64,000 nt of DNA from NCBI GenBank assembly GCA_031291415.1, contig JARLJB010000375.1:1-64000 (forward strand). The letters are read 5' to 3'. The stretch's first letter is position 1, and each line of letters starts with the position of its first letter. This document shows positions 17,310 to 28,500 of the stretch, in pieces. The position numbers were made by a program, and so were the translations under genes. The DNA is from Telmatospirillum sp. (GTDB lineage: Bacteria; Pseudomonadota; Alphaproteobacteria; Rhodospirillales; Magnetospirillaceae). The notes under the pieces were generated by a model that was given only the letters and a program-made list of their open reading frames with translations, was not told where the DNA came from and ran no database searches.

Positions 17310-17394
17310 AAGTTCGGTTCCTGCGGCTCTTCGGTGACTCACCACTAGGAGGAGCGCTTCGGCCTGTCAACGAATTCTTACATCATCGATCAGT

Positions 17395-17422
17395 GCTGTG
17401 AACCATGCAGATGATTCACAGC
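17395..17422. terminator. Hairpin downstream of the OGT-like gene
   Basis: GCTGTGAA (17395-17402) and TTCACAGC (17415-17422) form an 8-bp stem about 55 nt past the stop of the glycosyltransferase gene. It could end the giant-repeat/OGT transcript. No T-run is seen. Confidence 0.4.
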
Positions 17423-17477
17423 GCTGGTCGATGATGCCATTCCTCTTGAATTCCGCGAGAAGGCGCCGATCGTTGGC

Positions 17478-19544
17478 TCAACGGCCGTTCTGGAGCGGCA
17501 ACAAGGCAATCGCAGGTCGGTGGGGTTCTTCGTCGTTGGCCCGCCACAAACGATGGTCGGGTGCAATCGGACGAATGGCGTGATGCCGCGCCAGCTTGTC
17601 TCGCCACCAAGCCTCATAGTCGGCGATTGATTGAATTTCCAGTTCGTCGAAATCCTCTTCCAGCCCTACCTCGAGATAGACGTCGAGATTGGTGAGGTCC
17701 GGCTGCGGTAACTGACCGTTCTCAAGATCATCCCACATTTGTCCGTAGAGCTCTTCGAGCCGGTGGACCAAGGTCGGCGTATCGAACAGCAAACACTGGT
17801 CGCGTCCGGCTTGCAGGCGATCCCGGTAGAGCTGGATGGTCGACCGGTTGCGGCCAAGTGCCACCGCCCGGTCGACATATTCCTCGGGCGTCAGGCAGGC
17901 CATTTCCGGCAAACCAGCGGCCCGCACCAGACTGCCGCAGACGCGTGAGGCGAAGGATTGGCCGCTTAGCGTCAGCATCGGCACGCCCATCCACAGGGCA
18001 TCCGAGGCCGTGGTATGTGCCCCGTAGGGAAGGGTATCGAGAAACAGATCGGCCAAGGGATAGCGTGCAAGGTGAAGCGCGTTGGTTTCCTTGGGCGCGA
18101 AAATCAGCCGTTCCTTGCCGATGCCCCGCTGGCGTGCGTGATTCCACAAGCGGGCCTGGGCCGTATCGGTGCTGTCGAGCAGCCAAAGGACGCTGCCTGG
18201 AACCCGCTCGAGGATCGTCAGCCAGCGGTCGAAGGTGAAGCGCGTGATTTTGTGCGTGCCGTTGAAGCAGCAATAGACCATGGCATCTTCGGGCAGGCCG
18301 GCTTCTTTGCGGGTCCGCTTTTTCGGCGAAACGGTTCGTTGACGGTCGTTGGGTTGGTAGCAGGGCAGTCGCAGGACTTTTTCAGAGTAGTAGATTTCGC
18401 TTCCCTGCGGAATGACCCAGTCGTCGGCGATGATGTAGTGGTGGTAGGGGCTTCCCATGCTTCCGGGAAAACCCAGCCAGTTGACGATGATCGGCGCCGG
18501 TCGCAAGGCGACCAGCTTGGTCCGGCCATCACGCGTGTAGCCGTTGACGTCGACCAGGATATGGATGCCGTCGTCGGCGATCCGCCGGGCGGCGGTTTCA
18601 TCATCCATATCGTTGATCGGAACCCAATGCTCCACCGAGCTCTTGATTCGCGTCTGCAGTGCGTCGTCCCCGGTCGGGCCGGTGTAGTAGGCGAAGACCT
18701 CGACGGCGTCCTTGTCATGCAAATCGAAGACTTCCGCCATCAAAAAGCCGACCGCATGGACGCGCAGGTCAGACGACAGATAGCCGATCCTGAGGCGTCC
18801 CGACTTTTTCCCCTCGCGCGCCGCCCAGTGCGATGTCACCAGACCGGGACCGGGTTTGCCGACATCGCACTTGTTGTAGTTCCAGTTGGTCGCCAGCTGC
18901 ATCATCGGATCGTCGGCCAGGACAGCCATCGAGAGAGGTGATATCCCCGACATCAGGACGTCGTGGTCGACGCGTTCGAAAGGCTGGACGACCGGCCATT
19001 TGCATTGCCGCTGCCGCAGGGCGACCAAATGCTGAACGGCTTCGCGTTGGTGGCTGTCGAGTTCCAGGCTCTGGCGCAACGTTATCTCGGCGGCTTCGTC
19101 CTGGTTGTTGAATTCGAGGACGCGCGCCGTCTGATTGAGCGCGATCGTTTTGTGCATGATGGCGCCGCCGGTGACCACCGACAGACGGTCGGAGATGGCC
19201 GACCATTGAAGAACCGCCTTATCCGATGCGCCCAGTTTTTCATGGATTCGCCCAAGATTGATGTAGGCGGGCATGAAATCCGGGTTGACCGAAATGCAAC
19301 GTTCGAAGTTCTTCTTGGCTGCGGGAAGATCCTGGTAATCTGTCAGGGCAACGCCGTAATTGTAAAGGACAGCATACAGCAACGGATCGTCACTATTGTG
19401 CTTAATCCAGGTATCGTAGAGTACCACGACGCTTTCCTGGCCTTCTGTCAGCCGCAAGGTATCGGCGGCACGCGCAAGTTCAACGACACTCAACTTTTTC
19501 TTTGCCGACTTGCCCACCGCAACCGACAGAAACTCACTTCCCAT
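17478..19544 (-). CDS. TPR-containing O-GlcNAc transferase-like glycosyltransferase (SPINDLY/GT41 family)
   Basis: A 688-residue cytoplasmic enzyme expected to transfer a nucleotide-activated sugar to Ser/Thr of protein substrates. Residues about 20-190 hold TPR-type helices ('LYAVLYNYGVALTDYQDLPAAKKNFERCISVNPDFMPAYINLGRIHEKLG'). The GT41 catalytic region starts near residue 245 with 'RIGYLSSDLRVHAVGFLMAEVF'. It continues with 'VDVNGYTRDGR', 'VNWLGFPGSMGSPYHHYIIAD', 'CCFNGTHKITRFTFDRWLTI' (Lys at the sugar-nucleotide site), 'VPGSVLWLLD' and 'DTLPYGAHTTASDALWMGVPMLTLSGQSFASRV'. It starts 21 bp after the stop of the giant Ser/Thr repeat gene, with GAGGGAAGG as ribosome site. I infer that the repeat protein is its substrate; flagellin is an alternative. 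Confidence 0.9.
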   Translation of the reverse strand: MGSEFLSVAVGKSAKKKLSVVELARAADTLRLTEGQESVVVLYDTWIKHNSDDPLLYAVLYNYGVALTDYQDLPAAKKNFERCISVNPDFMPAYINLGRIHEKLGASDKAVLQWSAISDRLSVVTGGAIMHKTIALNQTARVLEFNNQDEAAEITLRQSLELDSHQREAVQHLVALRQRQCKWPVVQPFERVDHDVLMSGISPLSMAVLADDPMMQLATNWNYNKCDVGKPGPGLVTSHWAAREGKKSGRLRIGYLSSDLRVHAVGFLMAEVFDLHDKDAVEVFAYYTGPTGDDALQTRIKSSVEHWVPINDMDDETAARRIADDGIHILVDVNGYTRDGRTKLVALRPAPIIVNWLGFPGSMGSPYHHYIIADDWVIPQGSEIYYSEKVLRLPCYQPNDRQRTVSPKKRTRKEAGLPEDAMVYCCFNGTHKITRFTFDRWLTILERVPGSVLWLLDSTDTAQARLWNHARQRGIGKERLIFAPKETNALHLARYPLADLFLDTLPYGAHTTASDALWMGVPMLTLSGQSFASRVCGSLVRAAGLPEMACLTPEEYVDRAVALGRNRSTIQLYRDRLQAGRDQCLLFDTPTLVHRLEELYGQMWDDLENGQLPQPDLTNLDVYLEVGLEEDFDELEIQSIADYEAWWRDKLARHHAIRPIAPDHRLWRANDEEPHRPAIALLPLQNGR

Positions 19545-19565
19545 ATTGCCTTCCCTCGGAAAAAC

Positions 19566-22500
19566 TTACGAAAGCGCGGCTTTCAAGGCCGCCTGTTGTT
19601 CAAGACTCATGGCACCGATCTGCGAGGTGGAGAGCATATCGATCTGAGTGGCGTTCAGCGATTCGATGGACGTTGTCGTCATTTCTGCGATCAAGGTCGT
19701 ACTGAGACCGCTTACCTCGGCTGTCGTCAGGCCGCTGATCTGAACGGCACTCAGCGATGCCACTTCGGTCATCGTCAGGCCATTCAACTGTGTCGCGGTC
19801 ATCGCGCCAATTTGCGTCGAGCTCAAGCTGTTGAATTGAGTCGACGTCAGTGCGTCGAGTTCGGTGGTCGTCAGACTGGACATCTGAGTCGTCGTCAACG
19901 CATCTATCTGCGTGGTTGAAAGCGCCTGAATCTGGGTCGTGCTCAGGGCTCGAAGCTGCATACGAACCAAATCGCCCAATTGGGTCGCCGTCAGCGACGC
20001 GATTTCCGTTACCGTCAGTTCGCCGATTTCCGAGACCGTCAGCGCGCTCATCTGGGTCGCAGTCAGGCCGCCCATCTGAGTGAGGGTCATGGACTGGATC
20101 TCGGTCTCCGTCAAACCGGCCAATGCCGTGGTCGACAACGCGCCGATTTGTGTCGCCGCCAGCGCTCCGAATTGAGTCGCCGTCAGGTTTTCCACCTGCG
20201 TCGCCGTCAGACCGCTGATTCCGGTCGTCGACAGCGCCGCGATCTGCGTGGTGTTCAGTCCGCCGATTTCGGTCACAGTGAGCGCAGCCAAGCCGGTCGA
20301 CGACAGACCACTGAATTGGGTGGTGGTCAGAGACCCGATTTCCGTGCTGGTCAGGCTACTGATTTGCGTGGAATTCATCGCCCCGATCTGCGTCGGAGCC
20401 AAGCCGCTGAGTTGCGTCGTCGACAATGCGGCGATTTCACTGGTCGTCAGTCCGCTGATCCCCGTCGTCGACAGGCCGGAAATCTGCGTCTTGGTAAGGC
20501 CTGCCAATTGAGTCGAAGTCAATTCGCCGATCTGAACGTTGGTCAGGCCGCTGAGTTGCGTCGCCGTCAAAGCCGCCATTTCGATGTTCGTCAGGCTTTG
20601 GAGCTGCGTTGTGTTGAGAACCCCCATCTGACTTGGCGTCAGTCCGGCGAGTTGGGTCGTCGTCAAGGTCGTCAGATCGGTCACCGACAAGCCGCTGATT
20701 CCGGTGGTGGACAACGCGGCGATCTGCGTTGCCGTCATGGTTCGCAGTTGGGTCGTTGTCAAAACCGCCATCTGCGTGTCGGTGAGGCCGCCGACGCCGG
20801 TGGTGGACAACGCGCCGATCTGAGTTTGCGTCAGGGCGGACATTTGCGTCGTCGTCAAGGCCGCCAGCTCTGTCGACGTCAAGGCCGCCACCTGCGTGGT
20901 CGAGAGCGCGGTCAATTCCGCAGTCGTCAGGCCGCCAATTGCCGTTGCGGTCAACGCCGAGGTTTGCGTTGCCGTCAGGGCATTGATCTGGGTGATCGCC
21001 AGTGCGGTGATCTGTGCGGCCGTCAGGCCGCTGATTGCCGTCGTGGACAATGCCGCGACCTGGGTCGATCTCAGCGCCGCGAGTTGGGTGGTCGTTAGTG
21101 CCGCCGCCTGTGTGTCGGACAGGTAGGCGATTCCAGTCGTGGACAGTGCGGCGATCTGCGTTGTCGACAGGCTGTCGAGTTGCGTCTGATTGAGGCCGGT
21201 AATCCCCGTGGTGGACAATGCCGCCATTTGGGTCGTCGTCAGGGCATCGAGCTGGGTGGTCGACAGCGCTTCCATCTGCGTATCGGAAAGCCCGCTGATG
21301 CCGGTCGATGACAGCGATGCGAGCTCTGTTGCGTTCAACGAACCAAGCTGCGTGGTCGTCAGGCCGCCAACCCCTTTGGCAGACAACGCCGCCAGCTGGG
21401 TTGCTGCCATGGCGGTGAGTTGCGTCGTCGACAATGCTGCAATCTGCGTGTCGCTCAGTTCGCCGATCTCCGTGGTGGTCAGCGCCGCGAATTCGGTGGT
21501 CGACAGAGTGGCGATCTGCGTCTGGTTCAGGGCGCCGATTTGTGTGGCCGTCAGGCTGTGGAGCTGAATAGTCGAAAGAGCGGCCAGCTGCGTTGCGGTC
21601 AAGACGCCGATCGCCGAGGTGGACAGGGCCGCCACTTGCGTCGATTTCAGTGAACTCAATTGGGTTGTCGACAAGATTGCGATTTGCGTAACCGCCAGTC
21701 CGCCAATCTCCGTGGCGGTCAGCGCCGCCAGTTGCGCGGCCGTCAGGCCGGCAATCGCCGTGGTGGTCAGCGCCCCCATTTCGGTCGCCGTCAGTCCGGC
21801 GATCTGCGTCGTCGTCAGCGCTCCAAGCTGCGTTCCCACCAGAAGGCTGAGCTGGCCGGTGCTGAGGGCTCCGATTTCGGTCGCCGTCAGGGCGGCGATC
21901 TGCGTCGAGGACAGCGCTGCGATTTGCGCGGCCGTCAGGCCACTGACGGCGGTTGTCGACAGTGCCGCCATCTGCGTCTGCGTCAGGACGCCAATTTGCG
22001 TGGTGGACAACGCGGCGATCTGCGTGTCGGAGAGCCCGCCGATTTCGGTGACGTTGAGTTCGGTCAATTCCGTGGTCGTCAGGTTGGCGATCTGGGTGAC
22101 GGTCAAGGTCCCCATTTGGGTCACGGTCAGGCTGCTGATCTGTGTGTTGGTCAGGGCGCCGATCTGGGTCGTGGTCAAGCCGCCGACCGCCGTCGTCGAG
22201 AGCGCCGCCATCTGCGTCGCCCGCAGCGCGCCAAGTTGAGTTGTCGTCATCGCCGCCATTTGCGTATCGCTGAGACCACTGATTTCCGTGGTCGAGAGCG
22301 CCGCCAATTGGGCTGTGGTCAAGGCACCGATCTGGGCTGTGGTCAAAGCGCCGATTTCCGTGGCGCTCAGCCCTTGCATCTGCGTGGTGGTGAGGGCCGC
22401 CAGTTCGGTGGTCGTCAAGTCTTCGACCTGATAGGTGCTGAAAGAGCCCAACTCGGTTGCCGTCAGCCCCCGCAACTGCGTCGATGTCAGGGCGGCGATT

Positions 22501-25500
22501 TGCGTTGCCGACAGACCGCTGATACCGGTCGAGGACAGGGCGCCGATTTGCGTCTGGGTCAGCGCCGCGAGCTGAGTGGCTGCCAGGCCGGCAACCTGCG
22601 TATCGAGCAAGCCGCCGATTTCGGTCACCGTCAGCGTGGCCAGTTGCGTCGTCGTCAGTGCGGCGAGCTGGGCGTTGCTCAACGCTCCGACTTGCGTTGC
22701 CGTCAGGCTCCGCACTTGCGTCGTCGTCAAGGCCGTCATTTGGGCCGTGGTCAGCCCGTTAATTCCGGTAGTGGACAGCGCCCCGATTTGCGTCTGCGTC
22801 AAAGCGGCAAGCTGTGTCGTCGTCAGCGCCGCGATTTGCGTATCGACCATGCCTCGGATTTCGCTCGTCGTCATCGACTGCAGCTGCGTCGCCGTCAGCG
22901 CACCGATTTCCGTGGTGGTGAGCGCCGACAGCTGCGTCGCCGTCAAACCCTTGATCTGCGTGGTCGTCAACAGACCGATTTGCGACGTCGTCAGCGAAGC
23001 AAGCTGTGTCGCGGTCAGCGCCGCCATCTGCGTTGCCGTCAGGGCGGTCAACTGGGTGGTCGAAAGGGCGGAAAGCTGCGTTTCGCTGAGGCCGTTGAGC
23101 GCCGTGGTCGACAGCGCCGCCATTTGCGTCGCCGTCATGACCGCGAGCTGCGTCGCCGTCAAAGCATCGATTTCATTGTCGGTCAGGCCGGCCAACTGTG
23201 TCGTCGTCAACTGGCCGATCTGTGTCGTCGTCAGGGCATTGAGCTGTTCCGTCGTCAGTGTCCCGAGTTCGGTAGCCGTCAGACCGCTTATCTGCGTATA
23301 GGCCAACGCGCTCATCTGCGTCACGCTGAAGCCGCCGACCGCCGTCGTGCTCAATGCCGCGATCTGCGTCGATTGCAGGGAGCCAAGCTGGGTCGTGGTC
23401 ATGACCGCGATTTGCGTGTCGGCCAGACCGCCGATTTCCGTGGTGGTCAGCGCCGACAGCTCGGTCGTTGTCAGCGCCATGATCTGACTGGTGGTCAACG
23501 CGCCGATCTGGGCGGGGGTCAACCCCTTGACCTGCGTCGTCGTCAGTCCCTGCAATTCGGTGACCGTCATGTCGCCCAGCTGATCCGAGCTGAATTCCCC
23601 GAGCTCGGTTGCCGTCAATCCCTGCAGTTGGGTCGAACTGAGAGCCGCGATCTGCGTTTGGTTCAATCCGCTGATCCCCGTCGAGGAGAGCGCGGCAAGC
23701 TGCGTTTGCGTCAGGGCGGCAAGCTGCGTGGTGGTCAGCGAAGCCACCTGGGTGCCGACCAGGCCGTTGATTTCGGTCGTCGTCAATGCCGACAGCTGGG
23801 TGTTCGTCAGGGAATCGAGCTGATTGGTGGTCAGGGATCCGATCTGTGTCGCTGTCAGGCTTCGGGTTTGAGTTGTTGCCAATGCCGCCAACTGCACCGT
23901 CGTCAATCCGCTGATTCCGGTCGAGGACAGCGCGCCGATTTGTGTCTGGGTCAGGGCGGCAAGCTGGGTGGTGTTCAGTGCCGCCACCTGGGTATCGACC
24001 AGGGCGCCGATTTCGGTCGTCGTCAGCGCCACCAGTTGAGCGGTGCTCAGGGCGCCGATTTCGGTCACGGTCAGGGCGGACAGTTGGGTGGTGGTCAGGC
24101 CCCTGACCTGGACGGTCGTCAACAAACCGATCTGCGTCGTAGAGAGCGAACCTAGCTGCGTGCTGGTCAGCGCCCCCATCTGGGTCGATGTCAGGGCGGT
24201 GAGCTGGGTGGTGGTGAGGGCGGCGAGTTGCGTTCGGGTCAGACCGCTGATTGCCGTGGTGGACAGTGCCGCCATCTGCGTCGCCGTCATGACCGCGAGC
24301 TGCGTCGCCGTCAGGGCATCGGCCTCATTGTCAGTCAGACCGGCCATCTGGGCGGTCGTCAATTGCGAGATCTGCGTTGCCGTCAGGGCGTTGAGCTGGG
24401 TCGTGCTGAAGGTGCCGAGCTCGGTGGCAGTCAACCCGTTGATCTGGGTATTGGTCAGGGCCGCCATCTGCGTCACGGTGAGACCGCCGATCGCCGTGCT
24501 GGTGAGGGCGGCGATCTGTGTCGATCTGATGGCGCCGAGCTGGGTGGCGTTCAAAGCGGCGATCTGAGTGTCGGTGAGGCCGCCGATCTCGGTGGTGGAC
24601 AGCGACGACAGCTGTGTCGTCGTCAGAGCGCCGATCTGTGTCGTGGTCAAAGCGCCGATTTCGGCGGCGCTCAGGCCCCTGATCTGCGTGGTGCTGAACT
24701 GCCCCAGCTCGGTGACGGTGACATCTCCCAACTGGGCTGTGCTTAAGGCTCCGATTTCGGTGGCGGTTAGTCCTTGCAGTTGGGTGGCGCTCAATGCGGC
24801 GATTTGGGTCGCCGTCAATCCGCTCACACCAGTGGCGGAAAGCGCGCCGATCTGGGTCTGTGTCAGCGCCCCGAGCTGCGTCGTGGACAGCGCGGCAATC
24901 TGTGTGTCGTCCAAGGCGCCGATTTCCGTCGTCGTCAGGGCGGACAGCTGGGTGTTTGTCAGGGCGGTGAACTGATTGGTGGTCAGGGATCCGATCTGTG
25001 TCGCTGTCAGGCTTCGGGCTTGCGTCGTCGCCATCGACCCCAACTGCGTCGCGGTCAACCCGCTGATTCCCGTGGTCGAGAGAGCGCTGATCTGGGCCTG
25101 GGTCAGGGCGCCGATCTGGGTGGTCGACAGTGCCGCCACCTGGGTGTCGACCAGGGCACTGATCTCGGTCGTCGTCATGTAGACAAGTTGAGCCGTCGTC
25201 AGGCTGCTGATTTCGGTCGTCGTCAGGGCGTTGAGTTGCGTGGCCGTCAGGCTGGCCGTCTGCGACGTCGTCAGCAAACCGATTTGCGTTGCCGAGAGCG
25301 AGCTCAATTGCGTGTTGGTCAGGGCCTTCATCTGGGCAGACGTGAGCGCCGTAAGCTGGGCGGTGGTGAGGGCGGTGAGTTGGGTGGCGGTCAGTCCGCT
25401 GATCGCCGTGGTGGATAACGCCGCCATCTGTGTTGCCGTCATGACGGCAAGCTGTGTCGCGGTCAGGGCATCGACGTCGTTGTCGGTCAGCCCGGCCATC

Positions 25501-28500
25501 TGTGTTGTGGTCAGTTGCGCGATTTGCGTCGCTGCCAAGGCGTTGAGCTGCGTGGTGTTGAAGGTGCCGAACTCGGTCGCCGTCAGACCGCCGAGCTGCG
25601 TGTTGGTCAGGGCCTTCATCTGTGTGACGCTGAGGCCGCCGATTGCCGTGGTCGACAGCGCGGCGATCTGTGTCGATTGCAGGACGGCGAATTGCGTGGC
25701 GGTCAACACGGCGATCTGTGTGTCGAGCAGACCGCCGATGTCGGCCGTGGACAGCGACGATAGTTGTGTCGTCGTCAATGCACCGATCTGAGTGGTGGTC
25801 AAGGTGCCGATTTCGGTGGGCGTAAGACCGTTCACCTGTGTCGTGGAGAGCGACGACAGTTCTGTGGTCGTCAGGTCGCCGATCTGGTTCGAACTGAGAG
25901 CCGCGAGTTCGGTCGTCGTCAATCCCTGCAACTGAGTGGCGCTCAGTGCGGCGATTTGGGTTGCCGTCAATCCGCCGACGCCGGTAGAGGAGAGGGCGCC
26001 GATTTGCGTCTGCGTCAGTGCCCCGAGCTGCGTCGTGGAAAGAGCGGCAATCTGAGTATCCTTGAGAGCGCCGATTTCCGTCGTTGTCAGGATTGCCAAC
26101 TGGGTGTTGCTCAAAGCGGCGAACTGGTTGGTCGTCAAGGCGCCCATTTGGGTCGCCGTCAGACTCCGTGTCTGGGTCGTCGTCAGCGCGGCTATCTGGG
26201 TCGTCGTCAATCCACCGATGCCCGTGGTCGACAACGCGGCGATCTGCGTGGTTCCCAAGGCGCTGATCTGGGTGGCGTTCAGCGCCGCCATCTGGGTATC
26301 GACAAGCCCACTGATTTCGGTCGCGGTCATCGACTGAATTTGGGTGGTGGAGAGACCGCCCATTTCAGTCGTGGTCAAGGCCGCCAACTGCGTGGTGGTG
26401 AGTGCGGCAATCTGAGTGGTGGTGAACTCTCCAATTTGCGTGGAGGTCAAAGAACTCAATTGGATCGAAGTCAGCGCTCCAGTCTGTGTCGCCGTCAATG
26501 CCGCGAGCTGTGTCGTGGAGAGGCTGGCAAGCTGTGTCTGACTGAGGCCGCTGACCGCCGTCGTGCTTAGCGCCGCAATCTGCGTCGCCGTCATGACGGC
26601 GAGCTGTGTCGTCGTCAGACTATCGACGTCATTGTTGGACAGACCAGCCAGCTGCGTCGTCGATAGTTGTCCGATCTGCGTCGTGGAGAACGCCGCAAGC
26701 TGGGTTGTATTGAGATCCGTGAGTTCGGTGGCAGTCAGTCCGCTGAGCTGAGTGTTGGACAAGGCTGTCATTTGCGCCGCGGTTAGGCCGCCAAGTGCCG
26801 TGGCGGACAGAGCGGCGATCTGTGTCGATCGCAGAGCGGCGAACTGCGACGTCGTCAGGGTGGCCAGTTGTGTATCGGTCAATCCGGCGATTTCCGTCGT
26901 CGTCAGCGCCGATATTTCCGTGGTTGTCAAACCACCGATCTGGGTGGTACTGAGCGCCGCGATTTCGGTGACGGTCAGGCTCTTGATCTGCGTCGTCGAG
27001 AGAGCTGCCAGTTCGGTGGGCGTCAGATATCCGACTTGATTCTCAGTCAAGGCGCCCATCTCGGTCGAAGTCAGGGACCGGAGCTGGGTGGTCGACAGGG
27101 CGGCGATCTGTGTCGATGTCAGGCCACCGAGTCCCGTCGTCGACAGGGCGGCGATCTGCGTGTCCGCCAGGGCGCCGAGCTGTGTGGTCGTCATGACGCC
27201 GACCTGATCATGTCCCAGGCTGCCGATTTGCGTCGTGGTGAGGGCCGACAGTTCCGCAGGCGTCAATGCGCCGATCTGGGTGGTCGTCAAAGAGCCGATA
27301 TCGGTCGCCGTCATCGCCCTTGTTTGGGTGGTCGCCATCGCAGCGATCTGCGTCACGGTCAGCCCGTCGATTCCGGTGGTGGACAAGGCCGAGATCTGCG
27401 TCGTCGAAAAGGCGGCTATCTGCGTCGCCGCCATGGCGGCCACTTGCGTGCCCGCCAACGAACCGATCTGGGTCGTCGACAGCGCCTGAATCTGCGTGGT
27501 TGTCAGAGCGGCAATCTGCGTCGCGGTCAGCGCTGCGATTTCCGATGTGGTCAGTTGGCTGAATTGCGTGGTGGTGAGCGCCGCCAGTTCGGCGGACGTC
27601 AGCGTTACGCCGCCGATTGCCGCCAGATCAGCCGCCGACATGCCATTGAGCTGGGTAGCGGTCAGTGCCGCCAGCTGAGTGGTCGTCAATCCGCCGGCCG
27701 CTGTGGCGGTCAGAGATTTCATCTGCGTCGAGGTCAACGCGCCAAGCTGCGAGATGCTGAGCGAAGACATCTGATCGGCGGACAAGGCCGCGATCTGCGT
27801 GGACGTCAGGGCGCCTATGTCAGTGATCGACAAGGCTCCGAGCTGCGTGGTCGACAGTGCCGTTATCTCGGTGGCCGTAAGGCCTTTGATCTGGGTCGTC
27901 GTCAGCGTGGCGATTTGCGTGCTGGTCAGACCGCTCAATTGGTCCAGGCTCAGTCCGTCGAGGGCTGTTGTCGTCAGACTGTTGAGCTGGGTCGCCGTCA
28001 GTGCGGTGATCTGTGTCTCTGTCAGGCCGCCTATTCCGGTGGCCGACAACGAGGATAGCTGCGTGGTGGTGAGCGCTGCCAGTTCGGTCGAAGTCAGGCC
28101 GCCGACCGCTGTGCTCGACAGAGCAGCCATTTGCGTCTGCGTCAGCGCTGTGAGCTGACTGGTCGTCAGGGAGGCAACCTGCGTGTCGTTCAGAGACCTG
28201 ATCTGGGTCGTCGTCATGGCGCTCAGTTGCGTCGTTGTCAACGCTCGGAGCTGCGTGCCGGAAAGGTCCGCCACCTGGGTCGCCGTCAGGCTTTTGATCT
28301 GGGTGACCGTCAAGGCTGCCAAAGCCGTGGTGCCGCCGCTGGCAAGCTGTTCGTCGGTCAGAGCCGCAATCTCTGCCGCGCTCAAGGCGCGGACCTGGGT
28401 CGTGGTCAGGGCTGCAATTTGCGCGTCCGTGAGGCCGGATATTCCGGTCGCAGACAGAGCCGCCAGTTGCGTCGTCGCAAAAGAGCTCAGTTGCGTCGTT

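Noticed and set aside
17242-17370. Assignment of the metX leader as a SAM-II riboswitch
   Set aside because: The conserved core sequence of SAM-II could not be found; only the general pseudoknot-like design is present.
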